The notes beneath the pieces are model-generated. The model had not been told where the DNA came from, did no database searches, and saw only the letters and a list, made by a program, of their open reading frames with translations. From positions 1 to 11,595 of the forward strand of contig JABDQT010000239.1 in NCBI GenBank assembly GCA_013042165.1: a DNA stretch of 11,595 bases, written 5' to 3'. This document shows, in pieces, positions 1 to 6,715 of the stretch (positions are counted from its first letter, which is position 1; the number at the start of each line of letters is the position of its first letter). The translations under genes and the position numbers were made by a program. Source of the stretch: Kiritimatiellales bacterium. GTDB lineage: Bacteria > Verrucomicrobiota > Kiritimatiellia > Kiritimatiellales > Pontiellaceae.

Positions 1-157
1 CTGCGGCGGAGCCGCGTACATTGCAGAAGGTGCAACCGCCGGTGCCATCGGTTTCGCGATTAGGACAGCCGAGATTAAAGTCGATCGGTACGCGGTAGAG
101 CGCCTCGCCGTGCCGTTCGATCAGGAAATCCTTGTATTGTAGATAGGGGCCGTTCAT
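1..157 (-). CDS. YhcC-type radical SAM protein (TIGR01212 family), N-terminal part only
   Basis: Only the first 52 codons are in the window; the rest lies beyond the left edge. The ATG is at 157-155. The protein opens MNGPYLQYKDFLIERHGEAL and reaches a cysteine cluster with C31, then C42 and C45 (CPNR...GGCTFC). A wide first gap followed by C-x2-C, with the CPNR and GGCTFC words, is the iron-sulfur signature of the YhcC/TIGR01212 radical SAM group, which is Elp3-like. In known members the three cysteines bind the [4Fe-4S] cluster that cleaves S-adenosylmethionine; the substrate of this group is not firmly established to my knowledge. No strong Shine-Dalgarno is visible before the ATG. The gene follows the dihydroorotase on the same strand, 113 bp away, with a palindromic element in the gap, so cotranscription is possible but unproven. 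Confidence 0.75.
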   Translation of the reverse strand, partial: MNGPYLQYKDFLIERHGEALYRVPIDFNLGCPNRETDGTGGCTFCNVRGSAA

Positions 158-195
158 TGCCTGATGAGTAATACGGATTCGTGATAAAGAGTGAT

Positions 196-262
196 GTATA
201 CGCGACGCCCTCGTCGCATTCTTCTGCGTGATGAGATAACGCGACGAGGGCGTCGCGTCTAC
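196..262. repeat. Two-hairpin palindromic intergenic element (copy 1)
   Basis: Bases 201-217 are the exact reverse complement of 241-257 (17 bp). The outer flanks GTATA (196-200) and TCTAC (258-262) pair with one mismatch. Each arm is also a hairpin on its own: GCGACG-CCCT-CGTCGC (202-217) and GCGACG-AGGG-CGTCGC (241-256), with a 23-nt spacer. It lies between the dihydroorotase stop and the YhcC-type start. There is no T-run, so it is not a standard intrinsic terminator. It resembles the elements at 4804-4929 and 10026-10051 in layout and in the ...CTAC end. Confidence 0.7.
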
Positions 263-270
263 GTTGGAAG

Positions 271-1590
271 CTAGCGGTTAAACAATAGGCGCTGTCCTCT
301 GATTTCATCATTGATCTGCCCGTCGGCATAGGCCAGCTGGCCGGAGACGATCGTTGCCGCAATGGACGACTGAAAGGTGACACCTTCGAAAGGCGACCAA
401 CCGCATTTGTAGAGAATGTTTTCCTTCGAGACGGTGTGCGGCTTTTCGGTGTCAACGAGCGTAAGGTCGGCCCAGTAGCCTTCGCGGATAAAGCCGCGCT
501 CGAGCACCTGAAAGATGCGTGCAGGATTGTGCGCCGTCTTCTCGGCCACCATTTCCAGCGGGAACAATTCGAGTGCGACGGGCAGGGCGCTTTGGATGAG
601 CGGGAGGCCGGAGGGCGCGGAGCCGTAGGGATTCTGCTTTTCTTCCCAGAGATGCGGTGCGTGGTCGGTACCGATGGTGTCGATGACGCCATCCTTGACG
701 GCCTGGCGAATGGCCTGCCGATCGGCCGGCGTCTTGATGGACGGATTGCATTTGATGAGCGCACCCTTTGTTTCGTAGTCGTCCGAAGAAAACCAAAGCA
801 TATGCGGGCAGGCTTCGCCGGTGATCTTTTTATTTTCAACGGGGCCTGATTTAAACAGTCCGAGTTCCTTGGCGGTGGTCAGGTGCAGCACGTGGATCCG
901 GGAATCATATTTGGTGGCCAGCTCGACGGCGAGGGCGGTGGATTGGTAACACGCTGCTTCGGAGCGGATTTTCCAGTGTTCGGAAAACGGAATGGCATCG
1001 CCGAATTTTTCGCGGGCGGCCTTTTCGTTTTCGCGGATGGTGTTGGTGTCTTCGCAGTGCAGGGAAATCGGCACCTTGACCCGGCTGAAAATATCTTCAA
1101 GCTGTTGCGCACGGTCGACCAGCAACCCTCCGGTGGAGGCGCCCATAAACAATTTGACGCCGCAGACCGTTTTGGGATCCATCGCCAGCAACTCGTCGAT
1201 GTTGCTATTTGAAGCGCCGAGATGGAAGGAGTAGTTGGCTACGCTCTTAGTCGCGGCAAGCGCAAACTTCTCTTCCAGAATGTCATTCCTGATGGCGGCG
1301 GGTTTGGTATTGGGCATCTCCATAAACGAAGCGACGCCGCCGGCGACCGCCGCACGCGATTCGCTGTGCATGTCGGCTTTGACTTCAAGCCCCGGTTCAC
1401 GGAAGTGGACGTGGCAATCGATCATACCCGGCAGAAGGGCTTTTCCCCCGGCGTCGATGACGGTGTCGGCCGGTTGATTGGTCAGGCTGGAGGCAATCTT
1501 TTCGATCCGACCCGCTTTGATGAAAACATCAGCGGGGCGGGAAGAACCTTCGTTCACGAGATGGGCGTTGGTGATCAGTATTGTCTGCAT
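271..1590 (-). CDS. pyrC: Dihydroorotase-type amidohydrolase (PyrC, class I-like)
   Basis: A 439-residue cyclic amidohydrolase. Dihydroorotases interconvert N-carbamoyl-aspartate and dihydroorotate in cytosolic pyrimidine synthesis. Visible metal-site motifs in order: DCHVHFREPG (H60, H62), GVKLFMGASTGG (K146), SLHCED (H178), IHVLHLTTA (H233/H236), GEACPHM, and IGTDHAPH (D309). Length fits class I dihydroorotases (about 420-450). The VKLFMGASTG stretch resembles one dihydroorotase subgroup and also the lysine region of hydantoinases, so K146 may be a carboxylated metal-bridging lysine (inference). I chose the ATG at 1590 (MQTILITNAH) because family members begin with this first strand; the frame stays open to 1734 but that extension is low-complexity and overlaps the upstream gene. 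No clear ribosome site precedes 1590, and an ATG at 1617 is an alternative. No other pyr gene is adjacent; a relative acting on another cyclic amide cannot be excluded. Confidence 0.85.
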   Translation of the reverse strand: MQTILITNAHLVNEGSSRPADVFIKAGRIEKIASSLTNQPADTVIDAGGKALLPGMIDCHVHFREPGLEVKADMHSESRAAVAGGVASFMEMPNTKPAAIRNDILEEKFALAATKSVANYSFHLGASNSNIDELLAMDPKTVCGVKLFMGASTGGLLVDRAQQLEDIFSRVKVPISLHCEDTNTIRENEKAAREKFGDAIPFSEHWKIRSEAACYQSTALAVELATKYDSRIHVLHLTTAKELGLFKSGPVENKKITGEACPHMLWFSSDDYETKGALIKCNPSIKTPADRQAIRQAVKDGVIDTIGTDHAPHLWEEKQNPYGSAPSGLPLIQSALPVALELFPLEMVAEKTAHNPARIFQVLERGFIREGYWADLTLVDTEKPHTVSKENILYKCGWSPFEGVTFQSSIAATIVSGQLAYADGQINDEIRGQRLLFNR

Positions 1591-1706
1591 GCGGGGCAGA
1601 GTAGGCAAGGCAGGCATTCTATGCAAGACGCGATATGGCAGACAGGATAACAGGGATTGCAGGTTTTTTTCGCCATCCTGCTGATCGTTTAAATCCCGTA
1701 AAAAAA

Positions 1707-1949
1707 TTAAGTCATGATCATCAGCACGATCCATGGAACCAGCACGAAGACGATGAAGACAATCTTGTAGAAGGCCAGAAACCCATACAACATTGCATTT
1801 ACCGTAACCTTGCTCAGATCAAACATTCTGCCATGGACGCGATATATGAAGCCTCTGCCAAAGATACTGATCAGGGCTGTCAGCATGAATATGCCCGCAT
1901 TGATGACCGTGCACCACATAAAGAATTCTTTTAGAAGTTCAAGGTTCAT
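1707..1949 (-). CDS. Small membrane protein, DUF6868-like
   Basis: An 80-residue hydrophobic protein preceded by a strong Shine-Dalgarno (GGGAGG, 7 nt before the ATG at 1949-1947), which supports it as a real gene. Two membrane segments are apparent, about residues 12-32 and 52-78, joined by a short polar stretch with the YRVHGRMFDLS motif (H39). The opening MNLELLKEFFMWCTVINAG, the R-hydrophobic-Y-R-x-H-G-R-x-F centre and the YK...F..VPW end match my memory of the DUF6868 family of small two-helix proteins; function is unknown. It lies upstream of the dihydroorotase on the same strand with a 116-bp gap and is divergent from the menaquinone gene. A run of seven T residues on its coding strand follows the stop codon, without a convincing hairpin. 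Confidence 0.75.
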   Translation of the reverse strand: MNLELLKEFFMWCTVINAGIFMLTALISIFGRGFIYRVHGRMFDLSKVTVNAMLYGFLAFYKIVFIVFVLVPWIVLMIMT

Positions 1950-2050
1950 GGTTTGCCTCCCTTTAGTTGTATCGACAGTACGTATTTAGAAGTGTTGACT
2001 GATTCGGGATAAAATGGAAGATGCGATGCGATTTTCTATCTGGGACTATT

Positions 2051-2080
2051 TTGGAGTCGCCATTTCGATAAAATTATACC
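2051..2080 (+). promoter_or_regulatory. Possible sigma70-type promoter for the mqnE-mqnC gene
   Basis: TTGGAG at 2051-2056 and TATACC at 2075-2080 are separated by 18 bp and lie 35 bp before the chosen ATG, in an AT-rich stretch of a divergent gap. The match to consensus is only partial; this is the best candidate seen, not a firm call. Confidence 0.25.
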
Positions 2081-2101
2081 AAATTAGTGCCAATTAAATG
2101 T

Positions 2102-2105
2102 GAGG
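2102..2105 (+). promoter_or_regulatory. Ribosome binding site that decides the mqnE-mqnC start
   Basis: GAGG ends 9 nt before the ATG at 2115. The frame also contains a GTG at 2100, but that codon overlaps this site and has no purine-rich stretch at proper spacing, so ATG 2115 is preferred. Confidence 0.45.
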
Positions 2106-2114
2106 CCCGATTTC

Positions 2115-4298
2115 ATGAGTGATTTTAGTCAGCAGCGCATATCCGATGCCGAAGCTCTGGATATGCTTCAGAACATGTCGACCCCCGAGCTGATGGCCCG
2201 CGCCGACGCCATACGACGGGCCCGGCACGGAAACAAAACCTACTATGTCCATAGCCATAACCTGAATCCGACCAATCTGTGTGTGGTGGAGTGCAACCTC
2301 TGCTCATTCTGGCGGCCGGAAGGGGCTGACGATGCATACATCACTTCGCTGGAAGATGCCCGCAAGAATCTGGAGCGGGCGCAGAACTGGAACCTGACCG
2401 ATCTGCACATTGTCGGCGGCATGATTCCCGAGCTTGGCATTGAATATTACGAGAAGCTGTTTTCCCTTTCGCGCGAAATGCTTCCGGGCGTACTGCTGCA
2501 GGGCATGACGGCGGTGGAAATTCATTGGATCGCCGGCAATGCGGGCATCACTATTAAGGAATGTCTGCAGCGTCTGCAGGCCTGCGGTTTTGGTTCCATC
2601 TCCGGCGGCGGGGCGGAAATCTTTCATCCGGATATCCGCAAGAAGATCGCCACCACCAAGATACTCGCCCAGCACTGGCTGGATGTGCATCGCGAGGCGC
2701 ATGCACTGGGTATTCCCACCAACGCCACGATGCTCTTCGGGCATATCGAGGAGGACTGGCATCTGATCGACCATCTTTCCCGCCTGCGTGCACTGCAGGA
2801 TGAAACCGGCGGATTCCAGGCGGCCATTCCGCTTCCGTTCCAGACCAACGGCACAGCACTGGGTTTGAAATACGGTCCGTCGGGCGATCGGCAGATCCGT
2901 GTGGCGGCGATGACCCGCATCTATCTCGACAACTTTCCGCATGTGCGCATGCTGGTGAATTATATGGATCGCAAGCTGCTCGGCGTTTTGACGCACAGCG
3001 GCGTGGATGATATCGGCGGAACGAGTCTCGAGGAACGCATTGCCAAAGAGGGCGGCGCACCGCAGAGCCAGAAATTCTTCACTGCGCAGGAGATGGAGGA
3101 TTTTCTGTCCAACTTGGGACACACGCCGGTGCTGACCAACAGCATTTATGAGCAGGTGGAGGGGCAGCCGGATATCAATGCCATGCCGGAGGTGCCGACC
3201 GTTTCCAGCAGATGGAAAACCATTCTTGATCGCGTCGAAGCCGGTGAGCGGATCAATGCGGAAGATGCCGCCATTATATATGACGAAGCTCCATTTCAGG
3301 AGCTCGGCCGAGTGGCCGATATCTGCCGTCGCAGAGCCGTGCCCGGCGATCAGGCAACGTACGTTTTCGACAAGAACCTGAACACGACCAATGTCTGCGT
3401 CGTCGACTGTAAATTCTGTGCCTTCTATACCAAGCAGGAAAAAGAGGATGCCTACGTCAAGAGTCCGGAGGAAATCGTGGAGCAGGTCAAGGAAGCCGCA
3501 GCCGCCGGGGCCACGCAAATCCTGATTCAAGGCGGTCTGCACCCGGAGCTCAAGCTTTCCTACTACGAAGCCTGCCTTTCCGGCATTCGTGATAATGTGG
3601 ACATCTGGATTCATTCCTTATCCCCGACCGAAATCGAATTCATGGCCAAGATGGAGCACATCTCCATCAAGGAGTGCCTGCAACGCTTGAAGGATGCCGG
3701 ATTGCAGTCATTGCCCGGCGGCGGTGCCGAGATTCTCAACGACGATATCCGCAGGAAGATCAGCCCGAAAAAGACCCGTTCCAAGGCCTGGCTGGATCTG
3801 ATGGAAGATGCGCACTCGATTGGACTGAAGACCACGGCCACGATGGTGTATGGATTCGGTGAAACCACCGAGCAGCGCATTGAGCACTTTATGAAGGTAC
3901 GCGATCTGCAGGACCGCACCGGCGGTTTTACCGCTTTCATTCCGTGGAGTTTCTCTCCGGATGAAACCGATCTCGAATGTCCGCGCCTGCAGAACGGTGT
4001 CGACTACCTCCGCCTCATCGCGATGGCGCGCATCATTCTCGACAACGTACCGCATCTGCAGGCGGGCTGGGTCACGGAAGGACCTGATGTTTCGCAGCTG
4101 GCGCTTCAGTTCGGGGCCGATGATTACGGCGGGGTACTGATGACCGAAGAAGTGGTGAGCGCAACCGGCGTGGATTACAAAGTGGATGAAGAGCTGGTGG
4201 TTCATCTCATTCGGGAAGCCGGCTGGGTGCCGACACAGCGCACCACGCAGTATGACATCATCAAAGTCTACGACGACGAAACACTGGCGAAAGCTTAA
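2115..4298 (+). CDS. mqnE-mqnC: Fused aminofutalosine synthase - cyclic dehypoxanthinyl futalosine synthase (MqnE-MqnC)
   Basis: A 727-residue double radical SAM protein of the futalosine menaquinone pathway. Residues about 1-350 resemble MqnE, which adds the SAM adenosyl radical to 3-[(1-carboxyvinyl)oxy]benzoate: cluster cysteines C56, C60, C63 (CVVECNLC), LHIVGG, SGGGAEIF near 162-170, and NATMLFGHIE followed by LQDETGGFQAAIPLPF. After a linker (about 350-366, EGQPDINAMPEVPTVSS), residues 367-727 resemble MqnC, which cyclises dehypoxanthine futalosine: C428, C432, C435 (CVVDCKFC), LPGGGAEIL near 534, TGGFTAFIPWSF and GWVTEGP. Each half has a full C-x3-C-x2-C motif, so both look catalytic. 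In free-standing form each enzyme is about 360-390 residues, so this is two complete domains in one frame. The FO synthase FbiC (CofG-CofH) has similar architecture, but the MqnE and MqnC signature words fit much better. No other mqn gene is in view. A DUF2237 gene follows on the same strand. Confidence 0.9.
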   Translation: MSDFSQQRISDAEALDMLQNMSTPELMARADAIRRARHGNKTYYVHSHNLNPTNLCVVECNLCSFWRPEGADDAYITSLEDARKNLERAQNWNLTDLHIVGGMIPELGIEYYEKLFSLSREMLPGVLLQGMTAVEIHWIAGNAGITIKECLQRLQACGFGSISGGGAEIFHPDIRKKIATTKILAQHWLDVHREAHALGIPTNATMLFGHIEEDWHLIDHLSRLRALQDETGGFQAAIPLPFQTNGTALGLKYGPSGDRQIRVAAMTRIYLDNFPHVRMLVNYMDRKLLGVLTHSGVDDIGGTSLEERIAKEGGAPQSQKFFTAQEMEDFLSNLGHTPVLTNSIYEQVEGQPDINAMPEVPTVSSRWKTILDRVEAGERINAEDAAIIYDEAPFQELGRVADICRRRAVPGDQATYVFDKNLNTTNVCVVDCKFCAFYTKQEKEDAYVKSPEEIVEQVKEAAAAGATQILIQGGLHPELKLSYYEACLSGIRDNVDIWIHSLSPTEIEFMAKMEHISIKECLQRLKDAGLQSLPGGGAEILNDDIRRKISPKKTRSKAWLDLMEDAHSIGLKTTATMVYGFGETTEQRIEHFMKVRDLQDRTGGFTAFIPWSFSPDETDLECPRLQNGVDYLRLIAMARIILDNVPHLQAGWVTEGPDVSQLALQFGADDYGGVLMTEEVVSATGVDYKVDEELVVHLIREAGWVPTQRTTQYDIIKVYDDETLAKA

Positions 4299-4345
4299 GA
4301 TACTGCGAACTGTGTATTGACCAGTAACCAGAAGCTCCAGAAAAT

Positions 4346-4392
4346 CAATACGCAATACGCAATACGCAATACGCAATACGCAATACGCAATA
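4346..4392 (+). repeat. Heptamer tandem array, CAATACG x 6.7
   Basis: Six exact copies of CAATACG run from 4346 to 4387 and a five-base partial copy ends at 4392. The array fills the 115-bp gap between the mqnE-mqnC stop and the DUF2237 start and ends 21 bp before that ATG. All copies are identical, which suggests recent expansion or active homogenisation. A diverged relative lies at 8695-8763. Confidence 0.95.
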
Positions 4393-4413
4393 ATAAAACC
4401 GAAGGTTTGATCC

Positions 4414-4773
4414 ATGGCAAAAAATGTACTCGGCGGTGACCTGATCGCCTGCAGCGAAGATCCGATGACCGGCTTTTTCCGCAATGGAAAGTGCGATACG
4501 CGTGCCGACGATCAGGGCATGCATACCATCTGCGCCCTGATGACCGATGAGTTCCTGAAGTTTTCCCGCGAGCATGGCAATGATTTGTCCACGCCGATGC
4601 CGGAATACAGTTTTCCGGGGCTGAAGGAGGGCGACTATTGGTGCCTGTGTCTTTCGCGCTGGATACAGGCCCATGAACACGGGATGGCGCCGCAGATCAA
4701 ACTCGAGGCCACGCACGCCTCCGTCGTGGAGTTTGTTGACCTGGCGCGGCTTCAGGAATACGCCGTCGCTTGA
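4414..4773 (+). CDS. DUF2237 family protein
   Basis: A 119-residue soluble protein with the full-length DUF2237 pattern: NVLG, then CSEDPMTGFFRNGKC, HTICA, FLKFSREHGNDLSTPMPEY, FPGLKEGDYWCLCLSRW and a closing LEATH. Five cysteines (C13, C27, C40, C77, C79) and two histidines (H37, H101) stand in the most family-like stretches, which hints at a metal or redox site, although no function is established that I know of. GAAGG about 8 nt before the ATG is a reasonable ribosome site. It follows mqnE-mqnC on the same strand and could be cotranscribed, but the 115-bp gap with a tandem array makes the link loose. Transcription converges with fhs across two palindromic elements. Confidence 0.85.
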   Translation: MAKNVLGGDLIACSEDPMTGFFRNGKCDTRADDQGMHTICALMTDEFLKFSREHGNDLSTPMPEYSFPGLKEGDYWCLCLSRWIQAHEHGMAPQIKLEATHASVVEFVDLARLQEYAVA

Positions 4774-4803
4774 GGTTTATTGAGACGCGATCGGTTCTGT
4801 TTT

Positions 4804-4857
4804 TGGAGGGGCACACGCTGTGTGCCCGTTTTCGGTCGCAGAGCCTGCGACCCTCCA
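4804..4857. repeat. Two-hairpin three-way-junction element (copy 2)
   Basis: The element has an outer stem TGGAG (4804-4808) / CTCCA (4853-4857). It encloses hairpin A, GGGCACAC-GCT-GTGTGCCC (4809-4827), a 6-nt linker GTTTTC (4828-4833), and hairpin B, GGTCGCAG-AGC-CTGCGACC (4834-4852). All stem bases pair perfectly and the three stems abut without gaps except for the linker. It lies between the convergent stops of DUF2237 and fhs, where it might end transcription or protect 3' ends (inference). Confidence 0.85.
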
Positions 4858-4870
4858 GCCCCCCGCACCG

Positions 4871-4929
4871 GGTAGGGCAGGGTGTCCCGACCCCGCCGAA
4901 AGCGGACGCGTGGGACACGCGTCCCTACC
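4871..4929. repeat. Two-hairpin three-way-junction element (copy 3, opposite orientation)
   Basis: The outer stem is GGTAG (4871-4875) / CTACC (4925-4929). Hairpin A at 4876-4897 pairs GGC/GCC and GGGT/ACCC around one mismatch and a 6-nt loop. A 6-nt linker GAAAGC (4898-4903) follows, then hairpin B, GGACGCGTG-GGA-CACGCGTCC (4904-4924), which is perfect. The linker read on the other strand is GCTTTC, one base from the GTTTTC of copy 2, so the two copies are in opposite orientation. It ends 3 bp from the fhs stop codon. Confidence 0.8.
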
Positions 4930-4932
4930 AGT

Positions 4933-6696
4933 TTAAAACAGCCCGGTCACCTTGCCTGTTTCTACATCGACGTCGATGCGGCGGAAGCCGGGGTTGGAGC
5001 CGGTGCCCGGCAGCAGTTTGATGTCACCCGCAACGGGTACGACGAATCCTGCGCCCTTGTAGATCAGCACATCGCGGATCGGCAGGATCCAGTCACGGGG
5101 CGCCCCCTTGAAGTCGGGATTATGCGACAGGCTCAAATGGGTTTTCACCATGCACATGCCCATCTGCCTGACGTCGGGGTCGGCTTCGTACAGGGCGATT
5201 TTCTTTTCGGCCTCAGCCGACCACTCGACGCCGGACGCGCCATAGATTTTGGTAGCGATGGCATGGACCCGATCCTTGAACGGCATGTCGATATCGTAGA
5301 GCGGTTCAAAATGGTTTTCCTCATCGCAGGCGGCCACCACCGCCTTGGCCAGTGCGACCGCACCTTCTCCGCCTTTTAACCAATGCTCGGAAACCGCGCA
5401 GCGGGCACCGCTTTCCGTGGCGATGCGGTGGATCAGGTCATGTTCGGCCGATGTGTCGGTATGGAAGGCGTTGATGCAGACCACCGGGCTGACGCCGCTG
5501 AGTTTCACTGTGTTGATGTGGGCAATCAGGTTTGCGCAGCCCTCTTCAAGCAGCGCCAGGTTTTCTTCCGTGTAGGCCGGGTCCAACGGTTTGCCTGGTT
5601 TTACACTGGGCCCGCCACCATGCATCTTGAGCGCGCGCACCGTGGCCACGATCACGACGGCATCGGGTTTCAGACCGGAATAGCGGCACTTCAGATTCCA
5701 GAATTTTTCATAACCGATATCGGCCCCGAAGCCGCTTTCGGTTACCAGATAGTCGCTCATGCGGATGCCGAGCATGTCGGCAATGACGGAACTTTGACCG
5801 ATGGCAATGTTGGCAAAAGGGCCGGCGTGCACAAAGATCGGATTGCCCTCGATGGTCTGCACCAGATTGGGATTGAGCGCATCGACCATCAGTGCCGTCA
5901 TGGCGCCGTCGACCTCGAGGTCGGCTGTGGTAACCTCCGTGCCGCTGCGGCTGTAGGCCACGACCATCTTCCCGATTCGTTCGCGCAGATCGGCCAGGCT
6001 GTCGGCAACGGCGAGGATGGCCATCAGTTCGCTGGAAACAGTAATCTGGAAGCCCGACTCCATTTCATAGCCGTCCATCTTGCCGCCCTTGCCGATGGTG
6101 ATGTTGCGCAGCGATTGCGCGCAGAAGTCCATGGCCCACTTGAGCTGTACTTGTTCAGGATCGATGTCGAGCCGCGGGATACCGATCTTTGCCAGACGCT
6201 CGTCGTCATAGTTGCGCTCGTGCTGCATGCGGGCCGTCAGTGCCACCATGGCGAGATTGTGCGCGTTGTTGATGGCATCGAAATCGCCGGTGAGCCCCAG
6301 CGTGAAGGGGGCCAGCGGAATACACTGTGCCAGGCCGCCGCCGGCGGCGGAGCCCTTGATGTTGAAGGTCGGCCCGCTGCTGGGCTGGCGGATGGCACCG
6401 GTCGGTTTTTTGCCAAGCACGCCGAGACCTTCAACCAAACCCATGGTCGTGGTGGTTTTGCCCTCGCCCAGTGGGGTGGGGGTGATGGCAGTCACATCGA
6501 CATATTTTCCGACCGGCAGATTCTTCACGCGGTTCCACGTTCTGGTGTAGTCGATCTTGGCGACGTTGCGCCCCATCGGGATGAGTTCGTCCGCCTGCAG
6601 CCCCAGTTTTTCACCAAGCTCATGGATGGGCAGAATATTCTGTTCTGCGGCCTCGGCAATCTGCCAGTCCGCCATCTGGGTGGGATCGAGTTTCAT
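4933..6696 (-). CDS. fhs: Formate-tetrahydrofolate ligase
   Basis: A 587-residue cytosolic enzyme that makes 10-formyl-tetrahydrofolate from formate, ATP and tetrahydrofolate. The nucleotide-binding loop [13 protein letters not shown] is at about residues 74-86. The next signature, [20 protein letters not shown] (102-121), has RQPS where many bacterial enzymes have REPS; RQPS is also known in the eukaryotic C1-synthase. [37 protein letters not shown], and the [11 protein letters not shown] and [16 protein letters not shown] stretches complete a full-length enzyme, slightly longer than the usual 555-560. GGAG lies just upstream of the ATG at 6696. The focA start codon is upstream and its stop ends only 19 bp away, so the two are very probably cotranscribed. 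Formate could feed purine and formyl-Met synthesis, or, run in reverse, the enzyme could release formate and ATP. Confidence 0.97.
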   Translation of the reverse strand: MKLDPTQMADWQIAEAAEQNILPIHELGEKLGLQADELIPMGRNVAKIDYTRTWNRVKNLPVGKYVDVTAITPTPLGEGKTTTTMGLVEGLGVLGKKPTGAIRQPSSGPTFNIKGSAAGGGLAQCIPLAPFTLGLTGDFDAINNAHNLAMVALTARMQHERNYDDERLAKIGIPRLDIDPEQVQLKWAMDFCAQSLRNITIGKGGKMDGYEMESGFQITVSSELMAILAVADSLADLRERIGKMVVAYSRSGTEVTTADLEVDGAMTALMVDALNPNLVQTIEGNPIFVHAGPFANIAIGQSSVIADMLGIRMSDYLVTESGFGADIGYEKFWNLKCRYSGLKPDAVVIVATVRALKMHGGGPSVKPGKPLDPAYTEENLALLEEGCANLIAHINTVKLSGVSPVVCINAFHTDTSAEHDLIHRIATESGARCAVSEHWLKGGEGAVALAKAVVAACDEENHFEPLYDIDMPFKDRVHAIATKIYGASGVEWSAEAEKKIALYEADPDVRQMGMCMVKTHLSLSHNPDFKGAPRDWILPIRDVLIYKGAGFVVPVAGDIKLLPGTGSNPGFRRIDVDVETGKVTGLF

Positions 6697-6715
6697 AGGA
6701 GCTCCGAACTTAGTA

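Noticed and set aside
1591..1734. N-terminal extension of the dihydroorotase by 48 codons.
   Set aside because: It overlaps the 3' end of the DUF6868-like gene and has no similarity to the family's start.
2304..3614. A 436-codon open frame on the minus strand inside the menaquinone gene.
   Set aside because: It is antisense to the well-supported MqnE-MqnC protein, has no recognisable motif, and open antisense frames are common in GC-rich coding DNA.
2115..4298. FO synthase (FbiC, F420 biosynthesis) as the identity of the double radical SAM protein.
   Set aside because: The halves carry MqnE words (NATMLFGHIE, TGGFQAAIPLPF) and MqnC words (TGGFTAFIPWSF, GWVTEGP) and lack the CofG-type N-terminal motif I would expect.
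4346..4392. CRISPR array or a coding repeat giving YCVLRIA-type peptides.
   Set aside because: Units are 7 bp with no spacers, and the peptide arises only from reading a period-7 intergenic repeat in an antisense frame.
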